Source: Mesostigma viride
Taxonomy: Eukaryota > Streptophyta > Mesostigmatophyceae > Mesostigmatales > Mesostigmataceae
NCBI GenBank assembly: GCA_009746045.1
Contig: RPFO01000106.1
Span: 1,299,211 to 1,363,210 of the forward strand
DNA length: 64,000 nucleotides
Direction of reading: 5' to 3'
Below the pieces are notes generated by a model. The model did not search any database, had not been told where the DNA came from, and saw nothing but the letters and a program-made list of their open reading frames with translations. Shown in pieces: positions 1 through 21,787 of the stretch (position 1 is the stretch's first letter; the number at the start of each line of letters is the position of its first letter). The position numbers and the translations under genes are program-made.

Positions 1-2099
1 TATGATTTTAATTAATTAATTAATTAATTGTGGTCATCAGCTTGCGCCTTAATTAGCCGACGTCTTGAGCCCACCTCACATCTGTAGCATAAGCTATGCG
101 TCAGCCTACCTATGGTATTGCACTGGTTGTATTGCACCCACAGTGTTGCGCCCCGGCATGATGCACCATGCCGTGGAGAGAGCGCTCTGTGGCCTGCCCA
201 CTTGCGGCAGTGAGAGAAGCTAGGGCGCCCTCCCTCCTTCTCGCTGTGTATATAGGGTTGAAGGTTCCTTTACTCTGTATTGGCACCCACGTGACGCAGT
301 CACGTGCTTATTAATTAATTAATTAATCAATCGCAAGAAGCTCTCGGAGACTTCCTACACGCTGGACGACGACTTGACCCTGGCACAGCAACAGCGGCGA
401 CGGGAGAGCTATGGTGGACCTGTAGACCTCCGGCTCCGGCAGACCGCAGGGGGGAAACCGGCCGGTATAGTGGAGGGGGGCGGTCATCCACGTCGACCAC
501 AAGCGGCCCTGGCAGGCGCCCCCTGCCACCCCAGTCTAGGGAATATATAGCAGTAGTGTAGATGAGTTTAGTTAGGCTTAGTAGCTTAGCACGTGGCTCA
601 CGCCTATATGCGCATGTGCGCCTACAAATGGGACTCCCCACGGATGATGAATTAAGAAATTAGCCAAGCTCTGCCTATGAAATAAATAAATAAATAATTA
701 GTTAATTAATTAAAAACTCGTGCTCCCGTTGGGGAGTCACGGAGCATTTAACCCCGATGGATGGATGGATGGCAGGCTTCGATGGATGGGGACACGCAAA
801 CCTACCGGTCTAATCTATCTACATATCGGTTTATGTGCAGTGTTGGCCACCGCGTCGCCTAACCCTGGCAGGGCCTGACCACATAAACGCCGGGCACATA
901 CATGTACACCTAGCCCGAGAATATGTTAAAAACTCTAGAATCCCTGATTGCAGTGTTTGATCAGAGGCCGCTAGTGCATGCACGCATGCATGCCGGCTAT
1001 AACTGCATTAGCAACGAACATCGCATGGAAAACTAGCAGCCCTAATTCTGAAGGATTCATTGCAGAGCATTCTTCATTATCAAGCAATTTGAACGCCCAG
1101 AGAAACCTCTAGTTGTTTGGTGCGCACAAACCCCATTAATAAATTACGCCCTATGTAAAAATTTACCAAACGTGTATTCTAGCATGGTACAACTGTCAAC
1201 AATTCCACATGATACAGATGTCAGGTTACCGACACAAATGTTGGCGAAACTAACTAAATTCTCCATAGATGTACTGTCCGTAGGACACGAAGTGCCTTAT
1301 AACTCAAGTGTCAATTCCCTCTTGTAGTCTCTAGTGGGATCCCAGTAGGACTGCTGGGCCCATCCCAGGGCGAGCTCTCCTGGATGGAGCCATCCCACTT
1401 TGTAGAGATCCGGCTGTGTGCAGCCTTTGCCTTAGGCAGGCTATTTGCATCCCATTTGACGGTGATGTCATCTGCCGTCCGTGTCAGCACATCGATCATG
1501 TCATTCAGGTTGGTTGCCATCACATTGGCAAGTTCATGCAGTTCCTCCTCCATCTGCAGGGTATTTGCGGCAGTTATGACCAACAGCACCAAAGGCGAGT
1601 CAGTAAGAATCTGAACGCACGTGCGCCTGCCCAACTATCGAACTGAGGGCCTGTTTTCAACGTAAACTTGAGGCGTGCACATCTTGCAAATGCCACGCCA
1701 TCAGTCAGCGCGCGCTCTGTGACGGGCTTTACCTTGCGAAAGCTGAAGCAGCCAGCGCCCAGAGCAAGCCAGTATAATCAACCTTCAGCGAGGGCTCAAC
1801 AGGCAGCCCACCGATGGCCATTGGCTCTCGGGTTTCGACAGCCATCGAATGCTACCAGGCGGGCCGTAGCAAGTTCACCCACGCAAACCAAAGGGGGCCG
1901 CCCACCGATCGCTCCCGCGACAAGCTTTAGCCCCAGTCCTGGTAGCTGGAGCTGCGTGGTAGGATTCCAGACAGCTCCCGCCATCAGGTAAGCTCCACCC
2001 ATCCCGAGGGTGGCCCAATCTGGGGTTGCTGTGTAAAAAAAGAGAAACTACCAGAGATGTGAAGGCTTATTAGTTCGAAGGCTATCATCCAGCACATAC
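1..2099. other. host DNA, no firm gene
   Basis: I see no gene I can support here. Runs of the tetranucleotide TTAA occur near 10-29, 311-330 and 694-713, and GATG repeats near 757-790. A minus-strand stretch at about 1,400-1,610 stays open and reads like a helical acidic segment, but the plus strand is open there too and no splice sites decide the matter. It could be a further downstream exon of the channel gene that ends this region on the minus strand. Confidence 0.4.
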
Positions 2100-14147
<12,048 letters not shown>

Positions 14148-15407
14148 CTGCAAAGGGTCAAACGATAATTCAAAGCAACAAGCAGGATGCATTTTAACCC
14201 CGCAGGCGTAACGGGAAGAAAAGGTTCTAATGACCTTTCACCTCCTTTCAATGCGGGGTCTTGAAAATCAATTCGTTGCTTTCATCGTCTCAGAGTGGTT
14301 GTAGCGCGGTGAATGCATACGATCGCGCTAGGTGGTCCGCAGTACTATAAATCAATGAGTCAAAGCAAATAAAGTCGGCACGTGACATTGGTACACGCTG
14401 ATTATCCTGCGCTACAGAATAGCCATACCAAACGTGAAAAAGGTTGCGAAACACAGGTACAGCAGCAAATTCTTGGCGGTCTTAGATTTGACGAAGGATA
14501 CCGTAAGGGAGTAAGCAACAAGCACAACTCCCATTTTCGTATCTCAACCCTGTATGCCCGAGCAGTGAGTTGGATACTCGGTGTTCGAGTGTTGAAAGCC
14601 CTGAAAGTGACAGCCCATTTGCAAAGAATTGCCAGAAAACTGCCACCAATTCTCAAAGCAATCTATGCAATTCCTAAATATCCCTCTTTTAAGGTGCATA
14701 GGGCCAGTAATTTTATGTCATCAACAACAGGTAGGATACTCAAGTGAGTTCTGTGGAGAAGCAAACTGGACCTGTCCACCCATGTGGTTTTGGGGAGGAT
14801 ATGGAATCCTCACCCAAATTAAGCATTTCGGGACAAACGTACAGTATCCCTCGCACTGCGTACGTACACAAGCTGCGCGGGAGATCTGGCAATAATCAGT
14901 GTCCATCACAAGACTGCAAGTACACGTGTCGACTGTCGACATGCTGCGCCGACGGTTGACCGAGACCTCCGCGGCCGGAAACGCACACCGCGGCGCTCGC
15001 CTCGTCCGCCGCGCCGTGCACGGCCGCCCCTTCGGGATGGTTGCCGCCGGCGGGCAGCGCTCGTTGGTGGGTGATGCGGCGCTGCCGCAGGATCCCGCCC
15101 CGATGCAGGCGGGGCACTATTGGTGGACAGGTCTGCTACACATCATCCTTGCACCGCGTTGGTGTTGGTCCTACCTCAGTCGGTAGTACCGCTCAGGTCA
15201 CCCGGCAACGGGCATGAGGGGTGGCATGCCCGGGCAAAATTTCCTGGAACCGCGGTACGAGAGAGGGTTGTCCCAGGGGCTGACGGTTGTGGATTTTCGC
15301 GGGGCCCATGGTCAACCGCGGGGCTTGATGGTCAAAAACTTGCGGGTGGCGGTTCGTGGGCCCAGGGTGATCAGAATCGTGGTTTACTACATGCCAGTAG
15401 AAATCTG

Positions 15408-15664
15408 CCACGTGTAATATGTTAGACTAGGGCTGTACGTCACGCCGGGTTGGCTCAGGACCGTGGTAGCCTATGGACCAGTAGAGGTATGCCCACGTGG
15501 ATAATGTTGTAGGTACTGTACCTGTGCCTGCCACGTGGCTTTTGCCGCCACGTGCGAAGTCACTTGAACCATCAGGCGCATGCCACGTCATCATGTGCAT
15601 CATGTGTGCTACAGGTGTGTGCATCATGTGGGTTTGTTTTGAGGGCTGTTGCCACGTGGCAGAA
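15408..15664. promoter_or_regulatory. cluster of CACGTG motifs
   Basis: CACGTG (mostly as GCCACGTGG or CCACGTGT) occurs near 15409, 15496, 15534, 15549 and 15652, and again inside the palindrome near 16147, 16463 and 17122 and their mirror sites. This hexamer is the plant and algal G-box core. The same motif bridges the transition zone and the viral terminus, so this stretch may be regulatory or part of the viral end rather than host DNA. No gene is visible here. Confidence 0.4.
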
Positions 15665-15773
15665 TAATGGAGTACGGAGAGAGAAGAATAGTAGTAGAAT
15701 GTTCAGATTAGTGGGTAGTAGGGATAGTTACCGGAAATAGGAGTCCGAGGGGGTAACCATGGTACCGGCTCTC

Positions 15774-16072
15774 GGGCTTGCCGGCGGCGGCCGGCGGGTA
15801 CCATGGTCCTGGATGCTACCATGGTACCAGCAGCGTTGGGTGCCGGTTGCAGTCCACGCGTCATGGTTGGACCACGGGCCCGGCCTTTTTTGTCCGGCGG
15901 TGGTGTTTTTTGTGACCGCGGACCCTTGGCTGGATGCCACCCCTCCTGCAACGGGCCGCCGCCGCCTGGCCCTTGCCGGCCGGCCGGCGGCTAGTCATCC
16001 AGTCAATTGGGCTTGCCGGCGGCGGCCGGCGGGTACCATGGTCCTGGACGCTACCGTGGTACCAGCAGCGTT
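15774..16072. repeat. 64-bp direct repeat abutting the palindrome
   Basis: A 64-bp sequence starting GGGCTTGCCGGCGGCGGCCG lies at 15774-15837 and again at 16009-16072 with two mismatches. Copy 1 contains a perfect 10-bp inverted repeat, GGTACCATGG and CCATGGTACC, around a 12-base loop. Copy 2 ends exactly at the base before the palindrome begins. The intervening 171 bases are GC-rich with no convincing gene. It may mark the integration or recombination boundary. Confidence 0.75.
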
Positions 16073-16168
16073 CTACGCCCAAGTGAGCTGACCCCAAAGG
16101 CTCCGCCTTATGCTAGCTTCCGGGCGGGTGAGCAGGGCCGTTGAGGCCACGTGTCCCCTTTTGCACGG

Positions 16169-16426
16169 CTAGCTTTGGTATTTTTTCAACTGGTAATTGG
16201 CTCCCCATAACGCTGGCGGAACTATGCCGACGCCCATCAGTGCTAAAGCCACGAATAGCGATTTGTTGCGATCTTTCACCGATTGCTTTTTGTTTCCCGT
16301 TTTCACAAACAGGGGTACGGATGAGCCCACGAAACCAAGTAACCATACCGCGAGCATGATCATTTTCCCCTCGGGTGTCGCGGCCCACGTCTTGAGGGAC
16401 GCCAGTATCGTCTTGAGGGACTCCAT
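16169..16426 (-). CDS. small two-span membrane protein (left arm copy)
   Basis: An 85-residue protein of unknown function. It has an amphipathic start (MESLKTILASLKTWAATPEG), then a hydrophobic span at about residues 21-40 (MIMLAVWLLGFVGSSVPLFV), a basic loop (KTGNKKQSVKDRNK) and a second span at about 54-72. The frame extends three codons upstream to a GTG, but ATG at 16426 is the better start. The gene is co-oriented with the neighbouring membrane gene at 16474-16764 and has an identical mirror copy at 21211-21468. Its terminal position and double dosage resemble early or host-interaction genes of other large DNA viruses, which is inference. Confidence 0.65.
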   Translation of the reverse strand: MESLKTILASLKTWAATPEGKMIMLAVWLLGFVGSSVPLFVKTGNKKQSVKDRNKSLFVALALMGVGIVPPALWGANYQLKKYQS

Positions 16427-16473
16427 GATCGTCACATGGAGGCCACATATTATTTGTTAACGCCACGTGTCCC

Positions 16474-16764
16474 TCACCGCGGCGTGTCCTTAGGTCGACC
16501 GAGGAGTAACATTACTACAAATATAAATATGACCCCCAGTGCCGCGCTGGTAAGTCCGATGCCCGCCCTCTTAACATTTTTTAGGCGTTCCGCCCGGTCC
16601 TTGTACTGCGTCGGCTGCGTGGACGGGTTATACGGGTTTAGCCGGGCGCTAAATTTCGCCACCAGCACCCACAGGGCTATCCCGATGAGCAGGGACGACG
16701 GGAGTCCAATCGCCCACGCCCCCAGTCCAATTTTGCTCCCGAGGCTCATGTCATCCACCCCCAT
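16474..16764 (-). CDS. small two-span membrane protein (left arm copy)
   Basis: A 96-residue protein with hydrophobic spans at about residues 14-36 and 69-89 and a charged middle rich in Pro, Tyr and Arg (NPYNPSTQPTQYKDRAERLK). Function unknown. An internal ATG five codons in (MSLGSKIG) is an alternative start. It is transcribed leftwards from the CCAAT-rich internal inverted repeat (16840-17506) that also faces the cysteine-rich gene to the right, so the two look divergently driven. An identical mirror copy is at 20873-21163. Confidence 0.65.
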   Translation of the reverse strand: MGVDDMSLGSKIGLGAWAIGLPSSLLIGIALWVLVAKFSARLNPYNPSTQPTQYKDRAERLKNVKRAGIGLTSAALGVIFIFVVMLLLGRPKDTPR

Positions 16765-16839
16765 CGCGCTTTATCATACGTCAGAAAAAAATCACGGCGC
16801 GGCGCGGTACTGGGTCGACCGCGGCGTTTTGCGTTTCCT

Positions 16840-17506
16840 CGGATTGCACCGAAAATGCCCCTTTCAAAATCATCTTTCGGAACAGGTTTGGGCCAATCCC
16901 TGCACTCCCATTGGCTGGAAGGGTAAAAGGAAACAAATCCCTGCATTCTGATTGGCCGGATGGGCGTTTCCTGTTCCGAAAACGCGAAAGTGCACAGAAC
17001 GCGCGAATCTCAATGTTGGCTCCATACAAGAAAGGTGGATTTTGCGTTTGGTCCCTACCTGTGTGCTGTATTATTTTTATGTAAAATTATACCATAAAAA
17101 ATATGGATATTTTCCCAAAAACCACGTGGTGGGAATATCTGGTAATACCCATATTTTTATGGTATAATTATACCATAAAAAACAAGAGGTGCTGGTAGGC
17201 CACCAGGCGGCATTTCGGGTAATTACCCCTATATTTTATGGTATAATTTTACCATAAAAAAGTAAGGGTATGATGCAGGCAGCACAGGCAGTGACCCAAC
17301 GCAAAATCCACCTTTTTTGTATGGAGCCAACATTGAGATTCGCGCGTTCTGTGCACTTTCGCATTTTCGGAACAGACAACGGCCAATCCCTGCATTCCCA
17401 TTGGCTGGAAGGGTAAAAGGAAACAAATCCCTGCATTCTGATTGGCCGAAAGCGTTTAGCCTGTTCCGAAAGATGATTTTGAAAAGGGCATTTTCGGTGC
17501 AATCCG
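16840..17506. promoter_or_regulatory. bidirectional CCAAT-rich promoter as an inner inverted repeat (left arm)
   Basis: Within the arm lies a second, imperfect inverted repeat of about 330 bp per side, centred near 17,168 on TGGTATAATTATACCATA-type AT-rich palindromes. Each half contains a 67-bp block (16891-16957 and 17381-17447) bounded by GGCCAAT and ATTGGCC and holding a further ATTGG. The two blocks differ by one base and lie in the SAME orientation although their flanks are inverted. CCAAT boxes are eukaryotic promoter elements, and the repeat sits between divergent genes. Confidence 0.6.
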
Positions 17507-17659
17507 GGGTACCGCAAAATCCGGGTGTCTCGGCGCGGCGCCAAGTGTCACGAGGATCTCTCAGACCCTCTCGGTGACGTGTCGCCCTCTGACGACCGGC
17601 TCGCCCCGGAGGTACAAAAAGAAACGAGTCGAAACAGCGGGACGACGCCCGCCATCGCC

Positions 17660-18304
17660 ATGGAGGAGAAGAAGCGCCGTCGCGCGGGGTGCGAGCACGG
17701 GAAGCGTCCGTCCTCGTGCTCCAAGTGCAACCTGTGCGTTCACGGAATCTTTAAGCCCAGTTGCCTCCAGGGCTGCTCCAAGCTGTGCCCCCACGGCTTC
17801 AAAGCGAACAAGTGCGTCAATTGCAAGCCCAAGAGCTCGTGCCAGCACGGCAACGTGTCCTTCTGCAAGGACGTCTCGTGCGAGCTGGGGATCTGCGTGC
17901 CCCACAGCCGGATATACTGGAAGGCCATCAAGAAATACGGGTGCCCGCTGTGCGCCCTGCCTCCTCCGAAGGAGCCCCCCACCCCCACCGGCTGGCACAG
18001 CCTGTACGAGTTGCGCGGTTCCGCCACCATGGACACCACCAGGTGCTCTCACGACAAGTGGACGTTCGCCTGCCGCGATTGCGGCCTGTGCCGCCACGGG
18101 GGGTACCGCCCCGAGTGCGAGGAGGGGTGCTTCATCAAGTGCTGGCACGGGCACAAGCCCGAGTGCTGCCACGAGTGCAACCAGAACCGCTGCGTGCACG
18201 ACAAGTTCCTCCGTTGCAACAAGTGCGGATTCTCCACGCCCCTCCCCCGCCTGCACAGGCTGCCCGGGCTCACCGCGGCCCTGGAGGGCGCCGAGGAGTC
18301 CTGA
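17660..18304 (+). CDS. Cys/His-rich repeat zinc-binding protein (left arm copy)
   Basis: A 214-residue protein built from about eight short Cys/His units of the kind C-x-H-G-x(5-8)-C-x(2-3)-C (for example CEHGKRPSSCSKC and CWHGHKPECCHEC). It surely binds several zinc ions, and the N-terminus is basic (EEKKRRR). The frame is open from a GTG at 17525, but ATG 17660 with context CGCCATGG is the probable start, leaving a leader of more than 100 bases downstream of the CCAAT blocks. I do not recognise a named family. A role in nucleic-acid or protein binding, perhaps early control of the host, is inference. The mirror copy is at 19333-19977. Confidence 0.75.
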   Translation: MEEKKRRRAGCEHGKRPSSCSKCNLCVHGIFKPSCLQGCSKLCPHGFKANKCVNCKPKSSCQHGNVSFCKDVSCELGICVPHSRIYWKAIKKYGCPLCALPPPKEPPTPTGWHSLYELRGSATMDTTRCSHDKWTFACRDCGLCRHGGYRPECEEGCFIKCWHGHKPECCHECNQNRCVHDKFLRCNKCGFSTPLPRLHRLPGLTAALEGAEES

Positions 18305-18458
18305 GTAACCCTATTTTGCAATAAACTAATTCTCGCATCCCAATGACTTGCAATGAGTTCACAGAAGGATAAACATAGATGGAGTTTTGGTGACCCCTAG
18401 CCAGGAGGTGGCCATAGCCAGGGAGTCCGCGGTTTCGCCCCCCTCCACGTCAGCAACC

Positions 18459-19178
18459 GCCTGAACAGACCTGAACAGACCTGAACATACGCCAGCCAAT
18501 CAGAGAGCTCCGTTTGGTACCTGTCAGCACTGTCAGCGTATTCCAGCCAATCAGAGCACAGCAAAAGGAAACAAACAGGGCGAAAGGAAACACCCAAAAG
18601 GAAACAAATATGGCAAAAGGAAACACTGAAAGGAAACAATTGCCACGGGGCAGCAGCCCATTGGCGGAAAGGAAACAGCCCGGCCCCGCAGAGACCCCAG
18701 GGTGGTACCAGGGAGCCCCAAACGAAACAAACGCAGCAGAATATCTCACCCGGACAGTACCATAGAAGGTCCCTTGTTCTATTTTAGGGTTTCGAGGGTA
18801 GTCCCAAGTTTTGAACGCGCGTTCAAAACTTGGGACTACCCTCGAAACCCTAAAATAGAACAAGGGACCTTCTATGGTACTGTCCGGGTGAGATATTCTG
18901 CTGCGTTTGTTTCGTTTGGGGCTCCCTGGTACCACCCTGGGGTCTCTGCGGGGCCGGGCTGTTTCCTTTCCGCCAATGGGCTGCTGCCCCGTGGCAATTG
19001 TTTCCTTTCAGTGTTTCCTTTTGCCATATTTGTTTCCTTTTGGGTGTTTCCTTTCGCCCTGTTTGTTTCCTTTTGCTGTGCTCTGATTGGCTGGAATACG
19101 CTGACAGTGCTGACAGGTACCAAACGGAGCTCTCTGATTGGCTGGCGTATGTTCAGGTCTGTTCAGGTCTGTTCAGGC
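18459..19178. repeat. repeated motifs flanking the palindrome centre
   Basis: On the left side three CTGAACA units at 10-base spacing (18459-18488) and six AAAGGAAACA-type units (18565-18680) precede the central sequence; the right side carries the mirror images (18957-19178). CCAAT motifs occur at about 18495 and 18545. GGAAAC also lies in both 67-bp promoter blocks. No gene is visible. Clustered short motifs next to a hairpin centre could be binding sites for replication, telomere resolution or transcription factors. Confidence 0.6.
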
Positions 19179-19332
19179 GGTTGCTGACGTGGAGGGGGGC
19201 GAAACCGCGGACTCCCTGGCTATGGCCACCTCCTGGCTAGGGGTCACCAAAACTCCATCTATGTTTATCCTTCTGTGAACTCATTGCAAGTCATTGGGAT
19301 GCGAGAATTAGTTTATTGCAAAATAGGGTTAC

Positions 19333-19977
19333 TCAGGACTCCTCGGCGCCCTCCAGGGCCGCGGTGAGCCCGGGCAGCCTGTGCAGGCGGGGGAGGGGCG
19401 TGGAGAATCCGCACTTGTTGCAACGGAGGAACTTGTCGTGCACGCAGCGGTTCTGGTTGCACTCGTGGCAGCACTCGGGCTTGTGCCCGTGCCAGCACTT
19501 GATGAAGCACCCCTCCTCGCACTCGGGGCGGTACCCCCCGTGGCGGCACAGGCCGCAATCGCGGCAGGCGAACGTCCACTTGTCGTGAGAGCACCTGGTG
19601 GTGTCCATGGTGGCGGAACCGCGCAACTCGTACAGGCTGTGCCAGCCGGTGGGGGTGGGGGGCTCCTTCGGAGGAGGCAGGGCGCACAGCGGGCACCCGT
19701 ATTTCTTGATGGCCTTCCAGTATATCCGGCTGTGGGGCACGCAGATCCCCAGCTCGCACGAGACGTCCTTGCAGAAGGACACGTTGCCGTGCTGGCACGA
19801 GCTCTTGGGCTTGCAATTGACGCACTTGTTCGCTTTGAAGCCGTGGGGGCACAGCTTGGAGCAGCCCTGGAGGCAACTGGGCTTAAAGATTCCGTGAACG
19901 CACAGGTTGCACTTGGAGCACGAGGACGGACGCTTCCCGTGCTCGCACCCCGCGCGACGGCGCTTCTTCTCCTCCAT
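19333..19977 (-). CDS. Cys/His-rich repeat zinc-binding protein (right arm copy)
   Basis: This is the mirror of the gene at 17660-18304 and encodes the same 214 residues with about eight C-x-H-G...C-x(2-3)-C units. No difference between copies is visible, which points to active homogenisation of the two arms or to an assembly that used one arm twice. It is transcribed leftwards, toward the palindrome centre, from the mirror promoter at 20131-20797. Family unknown. Confidence 0.75.
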   Translation of the reverse strand: MEEKKRRRAGCEHGKRPSSCSKCNLCVHGIFKPSCLQGCSKLCPHGFKANKCVNCKPKSSCQHGNVSFCKDVSCELGICVPHSRIYWKAIKKYGCPLCALPPPKEPPTPTGWHSLYELRGSATMDTTRCSHDKWTFACRDCGLCRHGGYRPECEEGCFIKCWHGHKPECCHECNQNRCVHDKFLRCNKCGFSTPLPRLHRLPGLTAALEGAEES

Positions 19978-20130
19978 GGCGATGGCGGGCGTCGTCCCGC
20001 TGTTTCGACTCGTTTCTTTTTGTACCTCCGGGGCGAGCCGGTCGTCAGAGGGCGACACGTCACCGAGAGGGTCTGAGAGATCCTCGTGACACTTGGCGCC
20101 GCGCCGAGACACCCGGATTTTGCGGTACCC

Positions 20131-20797
20131 CGGATTGCACCGAAAATGCCCTTTTCAAAATCATCTTTCGGAACAGGCTAAACGCTTTCGGCCAATCAGA
20201 ATGCAGGGATTTGTTTCCTTTTACCCTTCCAGCCAATGGGAATGCAGGGATTGGCCGTTGTCTGTTCCGAAAATGCGAAAGTGCACAGAACGCGCGAATC
20301 TCAATGTTGGCTCCATACAAAAAAGGTGGATTTTGCGTTGGGTCACTGCCTGTGCTGCCTGCATCATACCCTTACTTTTTTATGGTAAAATTATACCATA
20401 AAATATAGGGGTAATTACCCGAAATGCCGCCTGGTGGCCTACCAGCACCTCTTGTTTTTTATGGTATAATTATACCATAAAAATATGGGTATTACCAGAT
20501 ATTCCCACCACGTGGTTTTTGGGAAAATATCCATATTTTTTATGGTATAATTTTACATAAAAATAATACAGCACACAGGTAGGGACCAAACGCAAAATCC
20601 ACCTTTCTTGTATGGAGCCAACATTGAGATTCGCGCGTTCTGTGCACTTTCGCGTTTTCGGAACAGGAAACGCCCATCCGGCCAATCAGAATGCAGGGAT
20701 TTGTTTCCTTTTACCCTTCCAGCCAATGGGAGTGCAGGGATTGGCCCAAACCTGTTCCGAAAGATGATTTTGAAAGGGGCATTTTCGGTGCAATCCG
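20131..20797. promoter_or_regulatory. bidirectional CCAAT-rich promoter (right arm copy)
   Basis: Mirror of 16840-17506. It lies between the divergent genes 19333-19977 (minus) and 20873-21163 (plus) and has the same inner inverted-repeat structure and paired 67-bp CCAAT blocks. Confidence 0.6.
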
Positions 20798-20872
20798 AGG
20801 AAACGCAAAACGCCGCGGTCGACCCAGTACCGCGCCGCGCCGTGATTTTTTTCTGACGTATGATAAAGCGCG

Positions 20873-21163
20873 ATGGGGGTGGATGACATGAGCCTCGGGA
20901 GCAAAATTGGACTGGGGGCGTGGGCGATTGGACTCCCGTCGTCCCTGCTCATCGGGATAGCCCTGTGGGTGCTGGTGGCGAAATTTAGCGCCCGGCTAAA
21001 CCCGTATAACCCGTCCACGCAGCCGACGCAGTACAAGGACCGGGCGGAACGCCTAAAAAATGTTAAGAGGGCGGGCATCGGACTTACCAGCGCGGCACTG
21101 GGGGTCATATTTATATTTGTAGTAATGTTACTCCTCGGTCGACCTAAGGACACGCCGCGGTGA
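20873..21163 (+). CDS. small two-span membrane protein (right arm copy)
   Basis: Identical mirror of 16474-16764: 96 residues, two hydrophobic spans separated by a charged, Pro/Tyr-rich middle, function unknown. It is followed 47 bases later by a second small membrane gene in the same direction (21211-21468), so the two may be co-expressed. Confidence 0.65.
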   Translation: MGVDDMSLGSKIGLGAWAIGLPSSLLIGIALWVLVAKFSARLNPYNPSTQPTQYKDRAERLKNVKRAGIGLTSAALGVIFIFVVMLLLGRPKDTPR

Positions 21164-21210
21164 GGGACACGTGGCGTTAACAAATAATATGTGGCCTCCA
21201 TGTGACGATC

Positions 21211-21468
21211 ATGGAGTCCCTCAAGACGATACTGGCGTCCCTCAAGACGTGGGCCGCGACACCCGAGGGGAAAATGATCATGCTCGCGGTATGGTTACTT
21301 GGTTTCGTGGGCTCATCCGTACCCCTGTTTGTGAAAACGGGAAACAAAAAGCAATCGGTGAAAGATCGCAACAAATCGCTATTCGTGGCTTTAGCACTGA
21401 TGGGCGTCGGCATAGTTCCGCCAGCGTTATGGGGAGCCAATTACCAGTTGAAAAAATACCAAAGCTAG
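21211..21468 (+). CDS. small two-span membrane protein (right arm copy)
   Basis: Identical mirror of 16169-16426: 85 residues with two hydrophobic spans and a basic loop between them, function unknown. It is the last complete gene before the outer edge of the palindrome (21564). Confidence 0.65.
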   Translation: MESLKTILASLKTWAATPEGKMIMLAVWLLGFVGSSVPLFVKTGNKKQSVKDRNKSLFVALALMGVGIVPPALWGANYQLKKYQS

Positions 21469-21787
21469 CCGTGCAAAAGGGGACACGTGGCCTCAACGGC
21501 CCTGCTCACCCGCCCGGAAGCTAGCATAAGGCGGAGCCTTTGGGGTCAGCTCACTTGGGCGTAGGTTCAGCACACTTCGTTGCCCTGCACGAACAAATGG
21601 ACGTTCAAAGGCCTCCTACGTTCCACAAGGGTGACCCCAAACCCCCAGTGGGCTGACAGTGGGCTGACAGGTGTGTGGGGGTTACAGTGATTGTTTCCAT
21701 TCAGATGCAATGTGTTTTGTTTGATAAATGTCTTTATTGATTAAAATTATATTGCATTTACATTTCTAGCCACCCAAGTGCATGCAT

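Larger units (their letters stand above)
16073..21564. repeat. 5,492-bp palindrome: putative viral terminal inverted repeat/hairpin junction
   Basis: The left arm 16073-18818 and right arm 18819-21564 are reverse complements with no spacer; the centre reads GAACGC|GCGTTC. Every open frame in one arm has a mirror of identical length and sequence in the other (coordinates sum to 37,637), so divergence is nil or nearly so. Left of it lies the 64-bp repeat and host DNA; right of it lies unique viral DNA. Linear giant virus genomes of several families end in inverted repeats and covalently closed hairpins, and replication through a hairpin yields such a palindrome. A fold-back assembly or sequencing artefact would look the same and cannot be excluded from sequence alone. 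Confidence 0.9.

Noticed and set aside
1311-1634. 107-codon minus-strand frame in host DNA
   Set aside because: Some helical character, but overlapping plus-strand frames are equally open and no splice sites or family similarity support it.
18782-18856. Telomere repeat (TTTTAGGG-like) at the palindrome centre
   Set aside because: Only about one unit of TTTTAGGGTTT is present on each side; no tandem array.
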